From Opitutia bacterium (lineage in GTDB: Bacteria; Verrucomicrobiota; Verrucomicrobiia; Opitutales; Opitutaceae), in NCBI GenBank assembly GCA_947453695.1, contig CANGHW010000004.1:44290-108289 (forward strand): DNA of 64,000 nt, read 5' to 3'. Positions 1-8,501 of the stretch are shown here, in pieces. Numbering within the stretch: position 1 is the first letter of the stretch; each line of letters begins with the position of its first letter. Under the pieces are notes generated by a model, which saw only the letters and a list, made by a program, of their open reading frames with translations, made no database searches and was not told where the DNA came from. A program made the position numbers and the translations under genes.

Positions 1-906
1 CATGGCCGATTGCATGGCGGCCATACGGGCGGCACCGGCATCGGCGGATTGTCGGGCGGTGAGGGCGGCGTCGCGGGCGTGTTGGGCGTGTTCGGCGTTG
101 CGCAGCGTCATGCCGGACATCTCTTCGATCGCAGCAGCGGTCTCTTCGATCGAGGAAGCCTGTTCGGCGGCGCCACCGGCGAGGGAGTTGCCGTTGGCGG
201 AGACTTGGCTGGTGGTAGCAGCGACCTGCTCGCCGGCTTCGCGGATGGATTCGAGGGCGGCGAAGATGGGCCGCGAGATCGAATGGGCCGCGCGCAACGT
301 GACGAGGATAACGAGGCCGACGACGATGGCGCCACCGAGGAGGGCGATGCGGGCAAACTTGGAGCCGGCGGTGGTGACGCCCTCGACCACGGTGTTGAAC
401 TGACCGACCTGTTCCTCGACGAAGGATTCAAAGCTCGTCTGCAGGCGGTCCGAGATGTCGTCGACATCGTTCATGAGAGCCGTCCCTTCGGCCGTGCCCT
501 TTTGGATGTAGGCGAGGGTCATGCGCTGCCCGGCGGCGACGAAGGCGTCGATATCGGCATCGATGGCCTTAAGTTGGTCGAGTCGCTTGGAGTCGTTTTG
601 CGCGGTGTAGTGCGCCCGGAATTTTTCGACGTTTTTATGGAAGGCTGCGCGGGTTTTTCCGACGTAGGCGAAGACGTCCTTGACCTCACCGGCTTTGCGG
701 GTGGCGGACAGACCATTGAGCATTTCGCGGGTTTCGCGGACCTGCAGTTGCATGGTGCGGGCGAGGTCGGAGAAGACTGCCGACTGGGCGGCGCGTTGCA
801 GTTCCACGCGGTTGCGCTGGGCGCTCCAGACGGAGGCGCCAATGATCAAAATCAGGGCCAACGTCGGAATCGAGCAGACGAGGAAGAGCTTGGTTTGGAA
901 CTTCAT
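1..906 (-). CDS. Methyl-accepting chemotaxis protein (C-terminus beyond window edge)
   Basis: This gene is absent from the ORF track because it runs off the left edge. Reading the minus strand from the ATG at 906 gives 302 uninterrupted codons starting MKFQTKLFLVCSIP. A membrane segment spans residues about 7-25, a helical periplasmic region (four-helix-bundle-like) follows to about 180, and a second membrane segment lies at about 186-205. After that the protein enters a chemoreceptor signalling region with little room for a HAMP domain; the stretch EQASSIEETAAAIEEM is typical of methylation helices. The conserved hairpin tip lies outside the window. The start is 26 bases after the haem-binding gene stop on the same strand, so it may be the last gene of the cytochrome operon and could sense redox state or an electron acceptor (inference). 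Confidence 0.88.
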   Translation of the reverse strand, partial: MKFQTKLFLVCSIPTLALILIIGASVWSAQRNRVELQRAAQSAVFSDLARTMQLQVRETREMLNGLSATRKAGEVKDVFAYVGKTRAAFHKNVEKFRAHYTAQNDSKRLDQLKAIDADIDAFVAAGQRMTLAYIQKGTAEGTALMNDVDDISDRLQTSFESFVEEQVGQFNTVVEGVTTAGSKFARIALLGGAIVVGLVILVTLRAAHSISRPIFAALESIREAGEQVAATTSQVSANGNSLAGGAAEQASSIEETAAAIEEMSGMTLRNAEHAQHARDAALTARQSADAGAARMAAMQSAM

Positions 907-932
907 TGGTGCCGGTGGCAGCGGAGGGCGGC

Positions 933-1436
933 TTATTTAACAGACGAATTCGCCTCGGACTTGGCTGTGTTTTGCGCAGCCAAGGTCTCTTTCATCCAGC
1001 CCGTGATCGCGGCCATCTGTGTCGGGCTTGGCGGGGAATTGGGATTAAGCATACGGTAAGTCCAGAAGGGCATGTCGCCTTCGTTGGCCGCATCTAACAT
1101 GTATTCGAGGCGTTTGTTCTGGGCGCTTTTGGAGAGCGTGCTGAACTCGGAGAGATTGAGCGAGCGCTTGCCGTCGCGGATGTGGCCGGCCACGATCCAG
1201 CCGAAAGGTTGGACGTGGGCATACCATGGATAACGGGTGTGGTTGGAGTGGCAGTCGTAGCAGCCATCCCGCAGATAGCGGAGGACTTTTACCGGGGGAT
1301 TCATCGTGGCGGCAAAGGACTTGGGGCCTTCGGCCTCCTTGTCGTTGTCCATCGGCTTGCGGATCAGCTGAATGACCAAAAACAGGGCAAGGAGCCCTTG
1401 GGCGATACGAAGGAGAATGCGCCGGAGCGTGGGCAT
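933..1436 (-). CDS. Membrane-anchored haem-binding domain protein (Haem_bd type)
   Basis: This 167-residue protein has an N-terminal hydrophobic anchor (residues about 9-25) followed by one haem motif, CYDCH (residues 59-63), in the context CYDCHSNHTRYPWY. That context is characteristic of the Haem_bd family of small periplasmic cytochrome-like proteins. The track ORF starts further upstream at 1583, but those extra 49 residues overlap the preceding barrel gene and look out of frame. The ATG at 1436 lies 12 bases after the barrel stop and gives a proper signal anchor. It sits fourth in the cytochrome operon and probably passes electrons in the periplasm. The specific partner is not visible in the sequence. 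Confidence 0.8.
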   Translation of the reverse strand: MPTLRRILLRIAQGLLALFLVIQLIRKPMDNDKEAEGPKSFAATMNPPVKVLRYLRDGCYDCHSNHTRYPWYAHVQPFGWIVAGHIRDGKRSLNLSEFSTLSKSAQNKRLEYMLDAANEGDMPFWTYRMLNPNSPPSPTQMAAITGWMKETLAAQNTAKSEANSSVK

Positions 1437-1447
1437 CTGCGGGGCGG

Positions 1448-3499
1448 TCAAAATTTCAGCTGCACCTTGGCATAGAGCATATGCGCGGTGAAATCGTTCT
1501 GGCCGCCGTAGGAGCCGTCTCGGTTGGTGGCGTAGCCGTATTTGACGGTGTAGACGAGACGCTCGCTTTGGCGACGGACCCACGTGAGAAACGCGGTATT
1601 GAGGGTCAGGCCGGAGTTGAGCGGCAGGGTCACCTCGGGGTTGCTGGTGTAGTTATCGGCGCGGTAGTGGTAAACGTCGACGTAGATGTCGGTGACTTTG
1701 CCCAGAGCGTAACCGGCGCTGAGCGAGGCGCTCGCGTAGTTATTGTCCGAGTTGACGGTCAGTCGATGGGGCGGAATCCACAGCTGATCGAAGGTGACGT
1801 TGACCGTGCCGGTGACAAAGAGCTGCGGGATGGGCGTCCATGTGGCGCCCTGCGTGATGACATGGCGGGTGAGGCGGCCGTTCTCGATCTCGCCGAGGTT
1901 GTCGAAGGACGTCGTCACGGTGGACTTTTGGTAGGCGTAGCGCGTCGTGAAATTGAGATTGGCCGAGCGGCGCCACGAAAGACGCAGGGTCGTGTCGTGA
2001 CTGGCGATATCGTTGTCGACGATGAACTGCGGGTAACGGTCCTTCGAGGTGGTGAGATTGGACGTCGAGTCGCGGACGGCGCGGTAGTCGGCGAGTTTCA
2101 GGCGGTAGTTGTATTGGGCGCCGAAGGTGAGTCCGGGGCGGGCATACCACGTAGCCGAGGTGACATAGCGTTGGCCGTAGCGCTGGTAGTCTACATTGTG
2201 ATCGATCGCCGTGGTCGCGTTGGTGAGCAAAATACTTTGTTCCGCGAGGTTGCCGGTGCCCTGGTTCCACTGTCCGCGGGCGGAGAGGTGGAGATTGGGC
2301 CAGCGCTGATAACGCACCTCGAGGTCTTCGGTGACTTCATTCCATGAATCGTGGTTGGTGCCGTTGTAAGGGAGTTGGGAGGCTGGCACGGCGGTGCCGG
2401 TGAGAGAAGTGACGGTGTGCGTCTCGTAGCTTTCCTGGCCGAGATGTTCGAACTTAACGGCGGGCAGGACCGAGAGGTGTTTGGTGACTTGGTAATACAG
2501 ATTGGCGTTGCCGACATACTGTTTGAGTTGGCTGTTGCCATTCAGGTCGATGTAGCCGCCATCGCCGGACTGGCCGCCAGTGAACACGGGCAGGAAAGAC
2601 GCGTGGGGGGTGGTGCCGTAGATGCGGTTGCCGGACAGGTTGGTGTCGATCGTGGTGGCCAGGCCGCCCGCGGAGACACGGAGTTCCTCACTGACGATGC
2701 GCTCGTAGAACGCGTGGCCAGAGAAGAGATCGGTGGCCGCGCCTTCGTTTACGGTGAGGTAGCGGTCTTGAGGCTCGTTGGCGCGGCGGCGGGAGACGTC
2801 GGTGTTGTTAACTTTGGTGCGCTCGTAGCGGCCGGCCATTTTCCAATTAGCGGCTTCCGTGCGGTGGCTGGCCTCAAGCGTGACGATATCACGGGTCTCG
2901 TCGATCAAGGTGTAGGACGGGATGAAGGCGCGGGGAGAAAATTCGGGCGCCCCGAGATTGCTGTCACCCCAGCGCAACGAGTTTTTCGAGCCGGAGCGGG
3001 TGTTGCGATCGTAGCGCAGACGCCAGCGGATGCCGAGGCGGCTGATGTTGCCGAGTTCGACGGAAAAGTAACTGCGGTTGACGGCGAGGTCCTCGGGAAA
3101 CCAGGAAATGGCCAAATCGCGTGGCAGGAGCCGGCCGCCGGAGCCGTCATAGAAGATGCGGAATTTTTGGAAGTTGGCCTTGAGATAGAAAGTATCGGTT
3201 TTCTCCCACTGGAAGGCGAAGCGGTAGTCGCCGTTGCCGGGAATGGCGCGGGCGTCGAGGCGGACGACGTATTCGTCGCTGAGCTTGCCGATGGTGAAGT
3301 CTTCGACGCCGGCAAAACCGTCCTTATTCTGGCGCAGGGCTTTTTGGAAAGCAGCGCGGTCGCCGTCCAAGAAAGTGCCGCCGGCGGCAAAGGCGAGCGT
3401 GCCTTCGGTAACGACCTGGGCGGAGGCCGGGAGCGCGAGGGCGCAGGCCGTGAAGAGAATACCGCGGAAAGTAGAGTGCGAGAGGGAGCGCATGGGCAT
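1448..3499 (-). CDS. MtrB/PioB-like outer-membrane beta-barrel protein
   Basis: This 683-residue protein has a signal peptide ending near PASAQ, many alternating amphipathic strands rich in Tyr, Arg and Asn, and a C-terminal VQLKF, the terminal aromatic expected of an outer-membrane barrel. The length is close to that of MtrB-type porins, which hold a multihaem cytochrome inside the outer membrane. The gene directly follows a multihaem lipoprotein gene (11-base gap), the arrangement typical of porin-cytochrome conduits. I did not see an N-terminal CxxC pair. Family assignment rests on length, barrel character and neighbourhood, so another large cytochrome-associated barrel family remains possible. 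It is the third gene of a five-gene minus-strand operon. Confidence 0.68.
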   Translation of the reverse strand: MPMRSLSHSTFRGILFTACALALPASAQVVTEGTLAFAAGGTFLDGDRAAFQKALRQNKDGFAGVEDFTIGKLSDEYVVRLDARAIPGNGDYRFAFQWEKTDTFYLKANFQKFRIFYDGSGGRLLPRDLAISWFPEDLAVNRSYFSVELGNISRLGIRWRLRYDRNTRSGSKNSLRWGDSNLGAPEFSPRAFIPSYTLIDETRDIVTLEASHRTEAANWKMAGRYERTKVNNTDVSRRRANEPQDRYLTVNEGAATDLFSGHAFYERIVSEELRVSAGGLATTIDTNLSGNRIYGTTPHASFLPVFTGGQSGDGGYIDLNGNSQLKQYVGNANLYYQVTKHLSVLPAVKFEHLGQESYETHTVTSLTGTAVPASQLPYNGTNHDSWNEVTEDLEVRYQRWPNLHLSARGQWNQGTGNLAEQSILLTNATTAIDHNVDYQRYGQRYVTSATWYARPGLTFGAQYNYRLKLADYRAVRDSTSNLTTSKDRYPQFIVDNDIASHDTTLRLSWRRSANLNFTTRYAYQKSTVTTSFDNLGEIENGRLTRHVITQGATWTPIPQLFVTGTVNVTFDQLWIPPHRLTVNSDNNYASASLSAGYALGKVTDIYVDVYHYRADNYTSNPEVTLPLNSGLTLNTAFLTWVRRQSERLVYTVKYGYATNRDGSYGGQNDFTAHMLYAKVQLKF

Positions 3500-3510
3500 G
3501 GGGGGAAGGC

Positions 3511-4332
3511 TCAGTAACGGAGCGTAGAATTTACGTTCGAGCCGTGGATGGCGTTGTGGCAGCCGGCGGTCCAGCAGGTGCCGCGGATGACGTTCGGCGA
3601 GTGATCGACTCCCCCGTGCATGATGGCCGTGCTACTGGCTTGGGGCTGAAAGTGGCACTGGTAGCAGAGGCTCGTGCCGCGGGATTTGAGCATCTTGTCA
3701 TTCACCGAGCCGTGCGGTGAGTGGCAGGCGACGCAGCCATCGCGCATGACTTCATGGGGGAAGACATAGGGGCCGGTTTGGGCCGGGTGGCACTTGGCGC
3801 AGGTGGCGTTTGAGGCGGTGATGAGGGAGCGGGCCCCGGCGCCGGCCGCGTGGGCTTCGCCTTCGTGGGGGTTGTGGCAATTAATGCAGCTGATTTTGCC
3901 GGCGAGCACCGGGTGGGTGTGGGGAAGGCTGAACTCCGCCCGGGTATTCGTATGGCACTGGAGACAGGTCTCCGGGGCGTTACGCGGGTTTACGATGGTG
4001 CTGCGGGTGCCGGCCTTGATGTGCAGGCTGGCGGGACCGTGGCAGGCCTCGCAGGAAACATTTTTCGTGGAGCCATCTTCACCGGGAGCGACGACCCGGG
4101 AGTGAGTGGCGTCGTGGAAACTCCGCGTGATATCGGTATGGCAGCGGGCGCAGGCTTGGGCGCCGACGAATTTCGCGCCCGGAATCTGCGGCGGGAGGAC
4201 GATCGGCCGGCTGACGACGGTGCAGGAGACGATGAGAATCGCCCAGGCGGCTAGACCGACCGCGAGGAGGCGATGTCGGGTGAAATTGAAGAGACGCAGC
4301 ATGGCTTGAACGAAGGAGAATCCGATTTTCAC
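3511..4332 (-). CDS. Multihaem c-type cytochrome lipoprotein (DmsE/MtrA-like, 7 CxxCH + 1 CX4CH)
   Basis: The 273-residue product has an N-terminal membrane segment ending in a lipobox (IVSC, Cys about 37). It then carries seven canonical haem sites (CARCH, CEACH, CLQCH, CINCH, CAKCH, CVACH, CYQCH) and one wider site, CWTAGCH, near the C-terminus. CX4CH haem attachment is known from tetrahaem cytochrome c3, so eight haems are plausible. The start is GTG at 4332: AGGAA lies 9 bases upstream, and the GTG overlaps the cytochrome c stop (GTGA), indicating translational coupling. The haem spacing resembles the MtrA/DmsE family, usually decahaem, so this is a shorter member. It likely fills or abuts the downstream barrel to move electrons across the outer membrane. 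Confidence 0.85.
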   Translation of the reverse strand: MKIGFSFVQAMLRLFNFTRHRLLAVGLAAWAILIVSCTVVSRPIVLPPQIPGAKFVGAQACARCHTDITRSFHDATHSRVVAPGEDGSTKNVSCEACHGPASLHIKAGTRSTIVNPRNAPETCLQCHTNTRAEFSLPHTHPVLAGKISCINCHNPHEGEAHAAGAGARSLITASNATCAKCHPAQTGPYVFPHEVMRDGCVACHSPHGSVNDKMLKSRGTSLCYQCHFQPQASSTAIMHGGVDHSPNVIRGTCWTAGCHNAIHGSNVNSTLRY

Positions 4333-4661
4333 TTGGCAAAATTCCTGACGATTTGAATGAGCGCGGTGATTTCTGCGTCAGAAAGTCGGTCGCTGAATGA
4401 TTCCATCTTTTCTTCGCCCTTCGCGTTTATGCGGCCGCCTTTGACGAGTTTCATAATGTCGGCGTCGGTGAGCTTGGCCTGATTGGCCTTGTCGGTCAGG
4501 TCCTTGGCGCCGGCTTTGCGGCCGATCCGGGTCTGGGCTTTGCCATCGGCGCCATGGCAGCCGGCGCAGTGGGTCTCCCAATTTTCGGCTGGGGTGGCGG
4601 CCGAGGCGGTGCTGGCAACGAGCAGCGTGGCGAAGAAGAAAATACGAGAAGCGGAGATCAT
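4329..4661 (-). CDS. Class I cytochrome c, small periplasmic
   Basis: From the ATG at 4661 the product is 110 residues: a signal peptide (MISASRIFFFATLLVASTASA), one haem site CAGCH at residues 32-36, and a later Met in EEKMESFSDRLSDAEI positioned as the distal haem ligand. This is the usual layout of a soluble mono-haem cytochrome c. The longer track ORF adds 97 residues of proline-rich sequence with no signal peptide and runs into the neighbouring terminator, so it is rejected. It is the first gene of the operon and overlaps the multihaem lipoprotein gene by 3 bases. It probably delivers electrons to, or takes them from, the outer-membrane conduit. Confidence 0.88.
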   Translation of the reverse strand: MISASRIFFFATLLVASTASAATPAENWETHCAGCHGADGKAQTRIGRKAGAKDLTDKANQAKLTDADIMKLVKGGRINAKGEEKMESFSDRLSDAEITALIQIVRNFAK

Positions 4662-4952
4662 TGTGGGCTTAGGTCTCGGGGCACGTAGGTTAAAAATGGT
4701 CGCAAGGACGGAGCGGGAGGGCGTAGACGGAGCGGGAGGACTACTCAGAGCAGGTGGTAGCGGGACAGGCGGGTGGGAGGCTTCGGACGGAGGGAAACAT
4801 AGGTTCGGCTTATCGCTTATCGGCGCGATTTGCCGCGGCCTGATCACAAAATGGTCACGTTTTGATTTGTTCCCGTGTCTTAAGTCGCCGCCGCCGCAGG
4901 CAGATAGTCGTGCGCGCCCGGCGTGGGTGTAGCGCAGCGATCCATGGGGCAC
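4662..4952. other. Intergenic region upstream of the cytochrome operon
   Basis: This stretch of about 290 bases should contain the promoter of the minus-strand cytochrome operon. An AT-richer patch at about 4841-4875 carries TGATCAC and GGTCACG half-site-like words, but I could not define a convincing -35/-10 pair or operator. No small ORF with a credible start was seen. Confidence 0.4.
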
Positions 4953-4979
4953 AAAAAAGGCCGACCCGAAGGTCGGCCG
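4953..4979 (-). terminator. Rho-independent terminator of the S46 peptidase gene
   Basis: Read on the minus strand, an 8-bp perfect stem GGCCGACC / GGTCGGCC closes a TTCG tetraloop and is followed by TTTTTT. It lies about 25 bases after the S46 peptidase stop and separates it from the cytochrome operon. Confidence 0.93.
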
Positions 4980-5003
4980 GGGAATTGTCGGGGAACAAGC
5001 GGC

Positions 5004-7088
5004 TTAGCGCTTACCGTTGACGAGTTCGTTGGCGAGGGCAGGGACTTCGTAGACCTTGCGCAGGGCCTCGAGAATGCCGGCGCTGTGCACGCTGAGGGCG
5101 CGGGCCTGCTTGTCTTCGTAGCCGAAGTCGCCGGACAGGGACTGGATGTTGCCGTCGAAGATGATGCCGATGAATTCGCCCGCGGCATTGACGGTCGGGC
5201 TGCCAGAGTTGCCGCCGATGATGTCGCAGGTGCTCACGAAGTTGAACGGCGTGGCGAGGTTGAGGGCCGACTTCTTCTTCAGCCAGCGCTCGGGCAGCTC
5301 GAAGTCGCCCTTGTTGCCCTGCTTCGCGGCGCGCTCGTAGAGGCCGGCGTAGGTGGTGAGAGCGGGGACCTTCTGGCCATTCTCATCGTAGCCCTTCACG
5401 GGGCCGTAGCTGAGGCGGAGGGTGAAGGTGGCGTCGGGGTAGTTGCCGGCGCCTTCCAGGGCGAAGCGGGCTTTGCCGATGATGGCCTGGGCCTGCTGCT
5501 TGGTCTCGTCGGCGGCCTCGGAGATCTTGCGGAGCGAGCGGGCCTCGGCGTCGACCGCGCGGGCGACCTCGATCAACGGGTCTTTCGCCGCGGCAACGGC
5601 AGCGGCGCCGCCTTCGTAGAGTTTCTTCCGGAAAGCGACGTCGCGGACCTTCGTCGTGTTGATGAGCTCGGCGGCGCGGGCGCGGGGGGACTTGCCGGCG
5701 AGGACGGTTTTGACGACGGGGTCGTTTACGCCGAGCTGCTCGACCAGGTAGGTAAGCGAGTCGGCGAGGGTGACGATCTCGAGATCGGTGTAGATCGGCT
5801 TGTCAGAGAAGAGCTGCTGCTTGAAGGACTCGCGACGGGCATCGGAGTATTCGCGGAGACGCTCGCCATTGGGCTTGGGCGATTCGTCGGCCACGCGCAG
5901 GAGGGAGCGGGCGAGGCCGTAGGAATCGGCATTGAAGGCGACGGAGCCCTCGAGGAGACGCTGGCGGGTGACGATCGCGGCTACCTTCTTCTGGGCCTCC
6001 GCGATGCGGTCAAAGGCGGCGAGGGCTTCTTTACCGTCGGCGCGGTCGGCGAGCTGCTTTTTGAAAGCGGCCTCGGTGGCGACCTTGGCGCCGAAAAACT
6101 CCGGGTCCTGCAGCGCGGCGATGGCGCCATCGCGGGCCTTGCGGGTGTTTTGGATGCCGAAGAGCTCGTCCTTGGCGCGGCGGGCGTTTTCGGCGTCGCG
6201 ATTGCTCCAGTTGGAGAGGAGGACCTCACGGCGCTTCAAGAGCGCGAGCTGGTAGGGGAACTGGTTGTCGCGGATGTATTCGAGTTCCGGGATGGTGAGC
6301 AGGCGGCGGGTGGTGCCGGGGTGTCCGGAGACGAAGGAGAGCTCGCCGTCCTTGGCGCCCTCGGCCGACCACTTCAGGAAGTGCGGGGGCTTGATGGGCT
6401 GGCCGTTTTCATAGACGCGGAAGAAGCACACATCGAGGTTGTAGCGGGGATACTCGAAATTGTCGGGATCGCCGCCGAAGAACGCGACGCCCTGCTCGGG
6501 GGCGAAGACGAGGCGGATGTCGGTGTATTTCTTGAAGCGATAGAGATGATAGGCGCCGCCCTGATAGAGGGTGACGACATCGCTGCGGAGGCCGGTCTTG
6601 GCGAGCGACTCTTTCTCAATCTCGGCCGTGATCTTGCGGCGGGCGAGCACGGCGGCTTCGCCAGTGGCGCCGACCGGGATGGCGGCGTTGACGCGGAGGG
6701 TGACGTCTTCGATGGACTGGAGGACGTTGAGCTCGAGATCGACACACTTCTTTTCGTCGGCCTGTGTGGCGGCGTAGAGGCCGTCGCGGAGGTAGTTGTG
6801 TTTCTCGTCAGAGAGCTTCTGGAGATCGTCGGCGCCGACGTGGTGGTTGGTGATCACGAGGCCATCGCCGCTGACGAAGGAGGCGGAGCCGCCGCTGTTG
6901 AAGCGGACGGATGACTTCATGAGGTGCTCCAGCCAGGCGTCGGTGAGCTCGATGCCGTATTTCTTTTTGATCTGGTCGCGCGGCGGAGCGGAGTAGAGCC
7001 ACATGCCTTCGTCGGCACGGGCGACGGAGCCCGCGGACAGCGCGAGGAGCGCGGCGAGGGCCGGGGTGAGGAGGGAACGTAATTTCAT
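5004..7088 (-). CDS. S46 family serine dipeptidyl-peptidase (DPP7/DPP11 type)
   Basis: The 694-residue secreted protease has a signal peptide (residues 1-25, ending SVARA) followed by the family's mature start DEGMW. The chymotrypsin-like triad is visible: the NHH motif in GLVITNHHVG (about 81-83), Asp about 219 in YPRYNLDVCFF, and Ser about 628 in GGNSGSP. Length matches DPP7/DPP11 (about 700 residues). Such enzymes release dipeptides from peptide N-termini in the periplasm and feed peptide uptake. Specificity (hydrophobic versus acidic P1) cannot be assigned by eye. The gene stands alone with its own terminator; the 193 bases upstream show no clear promoter motif. Confidence 0.93.
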   Translation of the reverse strand: MKLRSLLTPALAALLALSAGSVARADEGMWLYSAPPRDQIKKKYGIELTDAWLEHLMKSSVRFNSGGSASFVSGDGLVITNHHVGADDLQKLSDEKHNYLRDGLYAATQADEKKCVDLELNVLQSIEDVTLRVNAAIPVGATGEAAVLARRKITAEIEKESLAKTGLRSDVVTLYQGGAYHLYRFKKYTDIRLVFAPEQGVAFFGGDPDNFEYPRYNLDVCFFRVYENGQPIKPPHFLKWSAEGAKDGELSFVSGHPGTTRRLLTIPELEYIRDNQFPYQLALLKRREVLLSNWSNRDAENARRAKDELFGIQNTRKARDGAIAALQDPEFFGAKVATEAAFKKQLADRADGKEALAAFDRIAEAQKKVAAIVTRQRLLEGSVAFNADSYGLARSLLRVADESPKPNGERLREYSDARRESFKQQLFSDKPIYTDLEIVTLADSLTYLVEQLGVNDPVVKTVLAGKSPRARAAELINTTKVRDVAFRKKLYEGGAAAVAAAKDPLIEVARAVDAEARSLRKISEAADETKQQAQAIIGKARFALEGAGNYPDATFTLRLSYGPVKGYDENGQKVPALTTYAGLYERAAKQGNKGDFELPERWLKKKSALNLATPFNFVSTCDIIGGNSGSPTVNAAGEFIGIIFDGNIQSLSGDFGYEDKQARALSVHSAGILEALRKVYEVPALANELVNGKR

Positions 7089-7281
7089 AGGGGGCGGACC
7101 GTGTCATAACGGCGCCGCGAGGCGAGTCGGAAGATGCTATCCGCCGTGGCGGGGCGGAGGGGGAATTCAAACCGGTTTTACCGGCCACAATGGGGGCCCT
7201 TTCGCGGGCCGACCACTGGCCGGGTGGTGGGGCCCATCGGGCGTCGCGGGGGGCAGCAGACTCCGGCTCGGCCGAAAAGGA

Positions 7282-8313
7282 TCAGCTCGCGAGCGGGGTG
7301 AGGAGATACCCGCGGGGTTGGCCCCGGTAGAGGCCGTGGCCGACGATGGTCCCACTGGCATTGACGGCGACGGCTTCCTCGATGTGCCAGTCGGTGCGGT
7401 CGTCGATCAGGTCCTCCAGCCGCACGAGTCCGTCCTCCGGGGTCCAGCGGAACGCCCGGCGCTCGCCGGCGGAGTCGATGAGGCGACCGACGACCGTGCG
7501 GTTATCATTGACGCCGAGAGCTTCGCTCGTGCACGCGCCACCCATGCTGAGGTCGGTCGTGTGGCCATCCTGCCAGAGAAACGCTCGGGTCGTGCCGGCG
7601 GCATCACGCGCGTGGCCCACGACGAGCCCTTTGGGACTGAGGGCGGTGGCCCAGGAGTGGGCACCGTTGAAGCCGGGGATGGGCGTGTAGGCGCCTTGGC
7701 GCATACACCAAGCCTGAGTCTCATCAGGCCCGGAGCCGAGCGGGGTGGCGTTGAAAATGATATCGCCGGCATCGTTGACGCCCGTGGTAAACGTCGTGCC
7801 GCCCTGCGGAGGCACGAGAAACCGAGCGGGAGTGCCCGGGGCCACGAAGAACGCTCGGCTGAGAGTGAACTCGCCGGCGTCGAACAGGACATTGCCGACG
7901 ACCAGGCCGTGGGCGTTGACGCCGCGGGCGATGCTCACGGAGTCGGGCCAATGCCGCTCGCCGAAGGTGCCGAGGTGGGAGGCCCACGCCCGCAGTTCCC
8001 GCGGGCCCTCGCCGGTGACACCCGCCATGAGACCGTTGGAACTCAGACCGAACAACGGGGCCTGCCCGGTGGCGACGCCGGCCGGCACGCGCAACGTGCC
8101 CGTCAGGCAAAAGCCCCGGGATGGATCTTCCGGAGCCAGACCGAAGGCGCACGCCGCGATGTCGCCATTGTCATTCAGCGCGACGGGACGGAGGGGTGAC
8201 CCATCGACGTGGGAGCCGAGGTGGGCGAGGGTATAGGCGCGCGGCGCGGGAAAGCTGGATGAATCGCCGGCAAAAAAAGGGTGGCGGGAGCCAGGCTGGA
8301 CAAGGGCGGGCAT
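7282..8313 (-). CDS. HAF-repeat protein, probable beta-propeller
   Basis: From the ATG at 8313 the protein has 343 residues. It is built of repeats with the pattern (A/V)xAxNxxGxxVG, for example VNDAGDIIF, VNAHGLVVG, LGVNDNRTVVG and VNASGTIVG, interleaved with RAFxW-type strands (TRAFLWQDG, RRAFRWTPEDG). This is the signature of HAF extracellular-repeat proteins, which probably fold as beta-propellers. No signal peptide is obvious at this start. The longer track ORF adds 111 Arg/Ala-rich residues that overlap the divergent topoisomerase promoter region and is less likely. Function unknown. It is divergent from the topoisomerase gene. Confidence 0.72.
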   Translation of the reverse strand: MPALVQPGSRHPFFAGDSSSFPAPRAYTLAHLGSHVDGSPLRPVALNDNGDIAACAFGLAPEDPSRGFCLTGTLRVPAGVATGQAPLFGLSSNGLMAGVTGEGPRELRAWASHLGTFGERHWPDSVSIARGVNAHGLVVGNVLFDAGEFTLSRAFFVAPGTPARFLVPPQGGTTFTTGVNDAGDIIFNATPLGSGPDETQAWCMRQGAYTPIPGFNGAHSWATALSPKGLVVGHARDAAGTTRAFLWQDGHTTDLSMGGACTSEALGVNDNRTVVGRLIDSAGERRAFRWTPEDGLVRLEDLIDDRTDWHIEEAVAVNASGTIVGHGLYRGQPRGYLLTPLAS

Positions 8314-8385
8314 GGGGGGAGCGGAGCGGGAGGACCGACGCAATAGCATCGATGCAGCGGGAGGCGGCCGGGCCGCGATGGCGGA

Positions 8386-8422
8386 TTGACGAGTGGCGGG
8401 GAATCGTTGACGAGCGGCGGGG
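8386..8422. repeat. Two direct repeats TTGACGAGyGGCGGGG, 21 bp apart
   Basis: Two 16-base near-identical copies (one C/T difference) start at 8386 and 8407. A third partial TTGACG word occurs at 8443. They lie in the divergent intergenic region between the HAF-repeat gene and the topoisomerase gene. They may be an operator or alternative -35 elements, but no matching -10 was identified. Confidence 0.5.
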
Positions 8423-8501
8423 CGTGGCGAAATCCCCGCCGCTTGACGCGGCGCGCGGGCGCGTGGCAGCCTGCGCGTTTTACCAATCTCTTCCGCGCGC
8501 G

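Noticed and set aside
10-3517. Plus-strand ORFs 10-1059, 1481-2347 and 2351-3517
   Set aside because: They are antisense shadows of the chemoreceptor and barrel genes, Gly/Val/Asp-rich with no family features; the high GC content makes long antisense frames common.
4923-6914. 663-aa plus-strand ORF
   Set aside because: Antisense to the S46 peptidase, whose catalytic motifs are intact on the minus strand.
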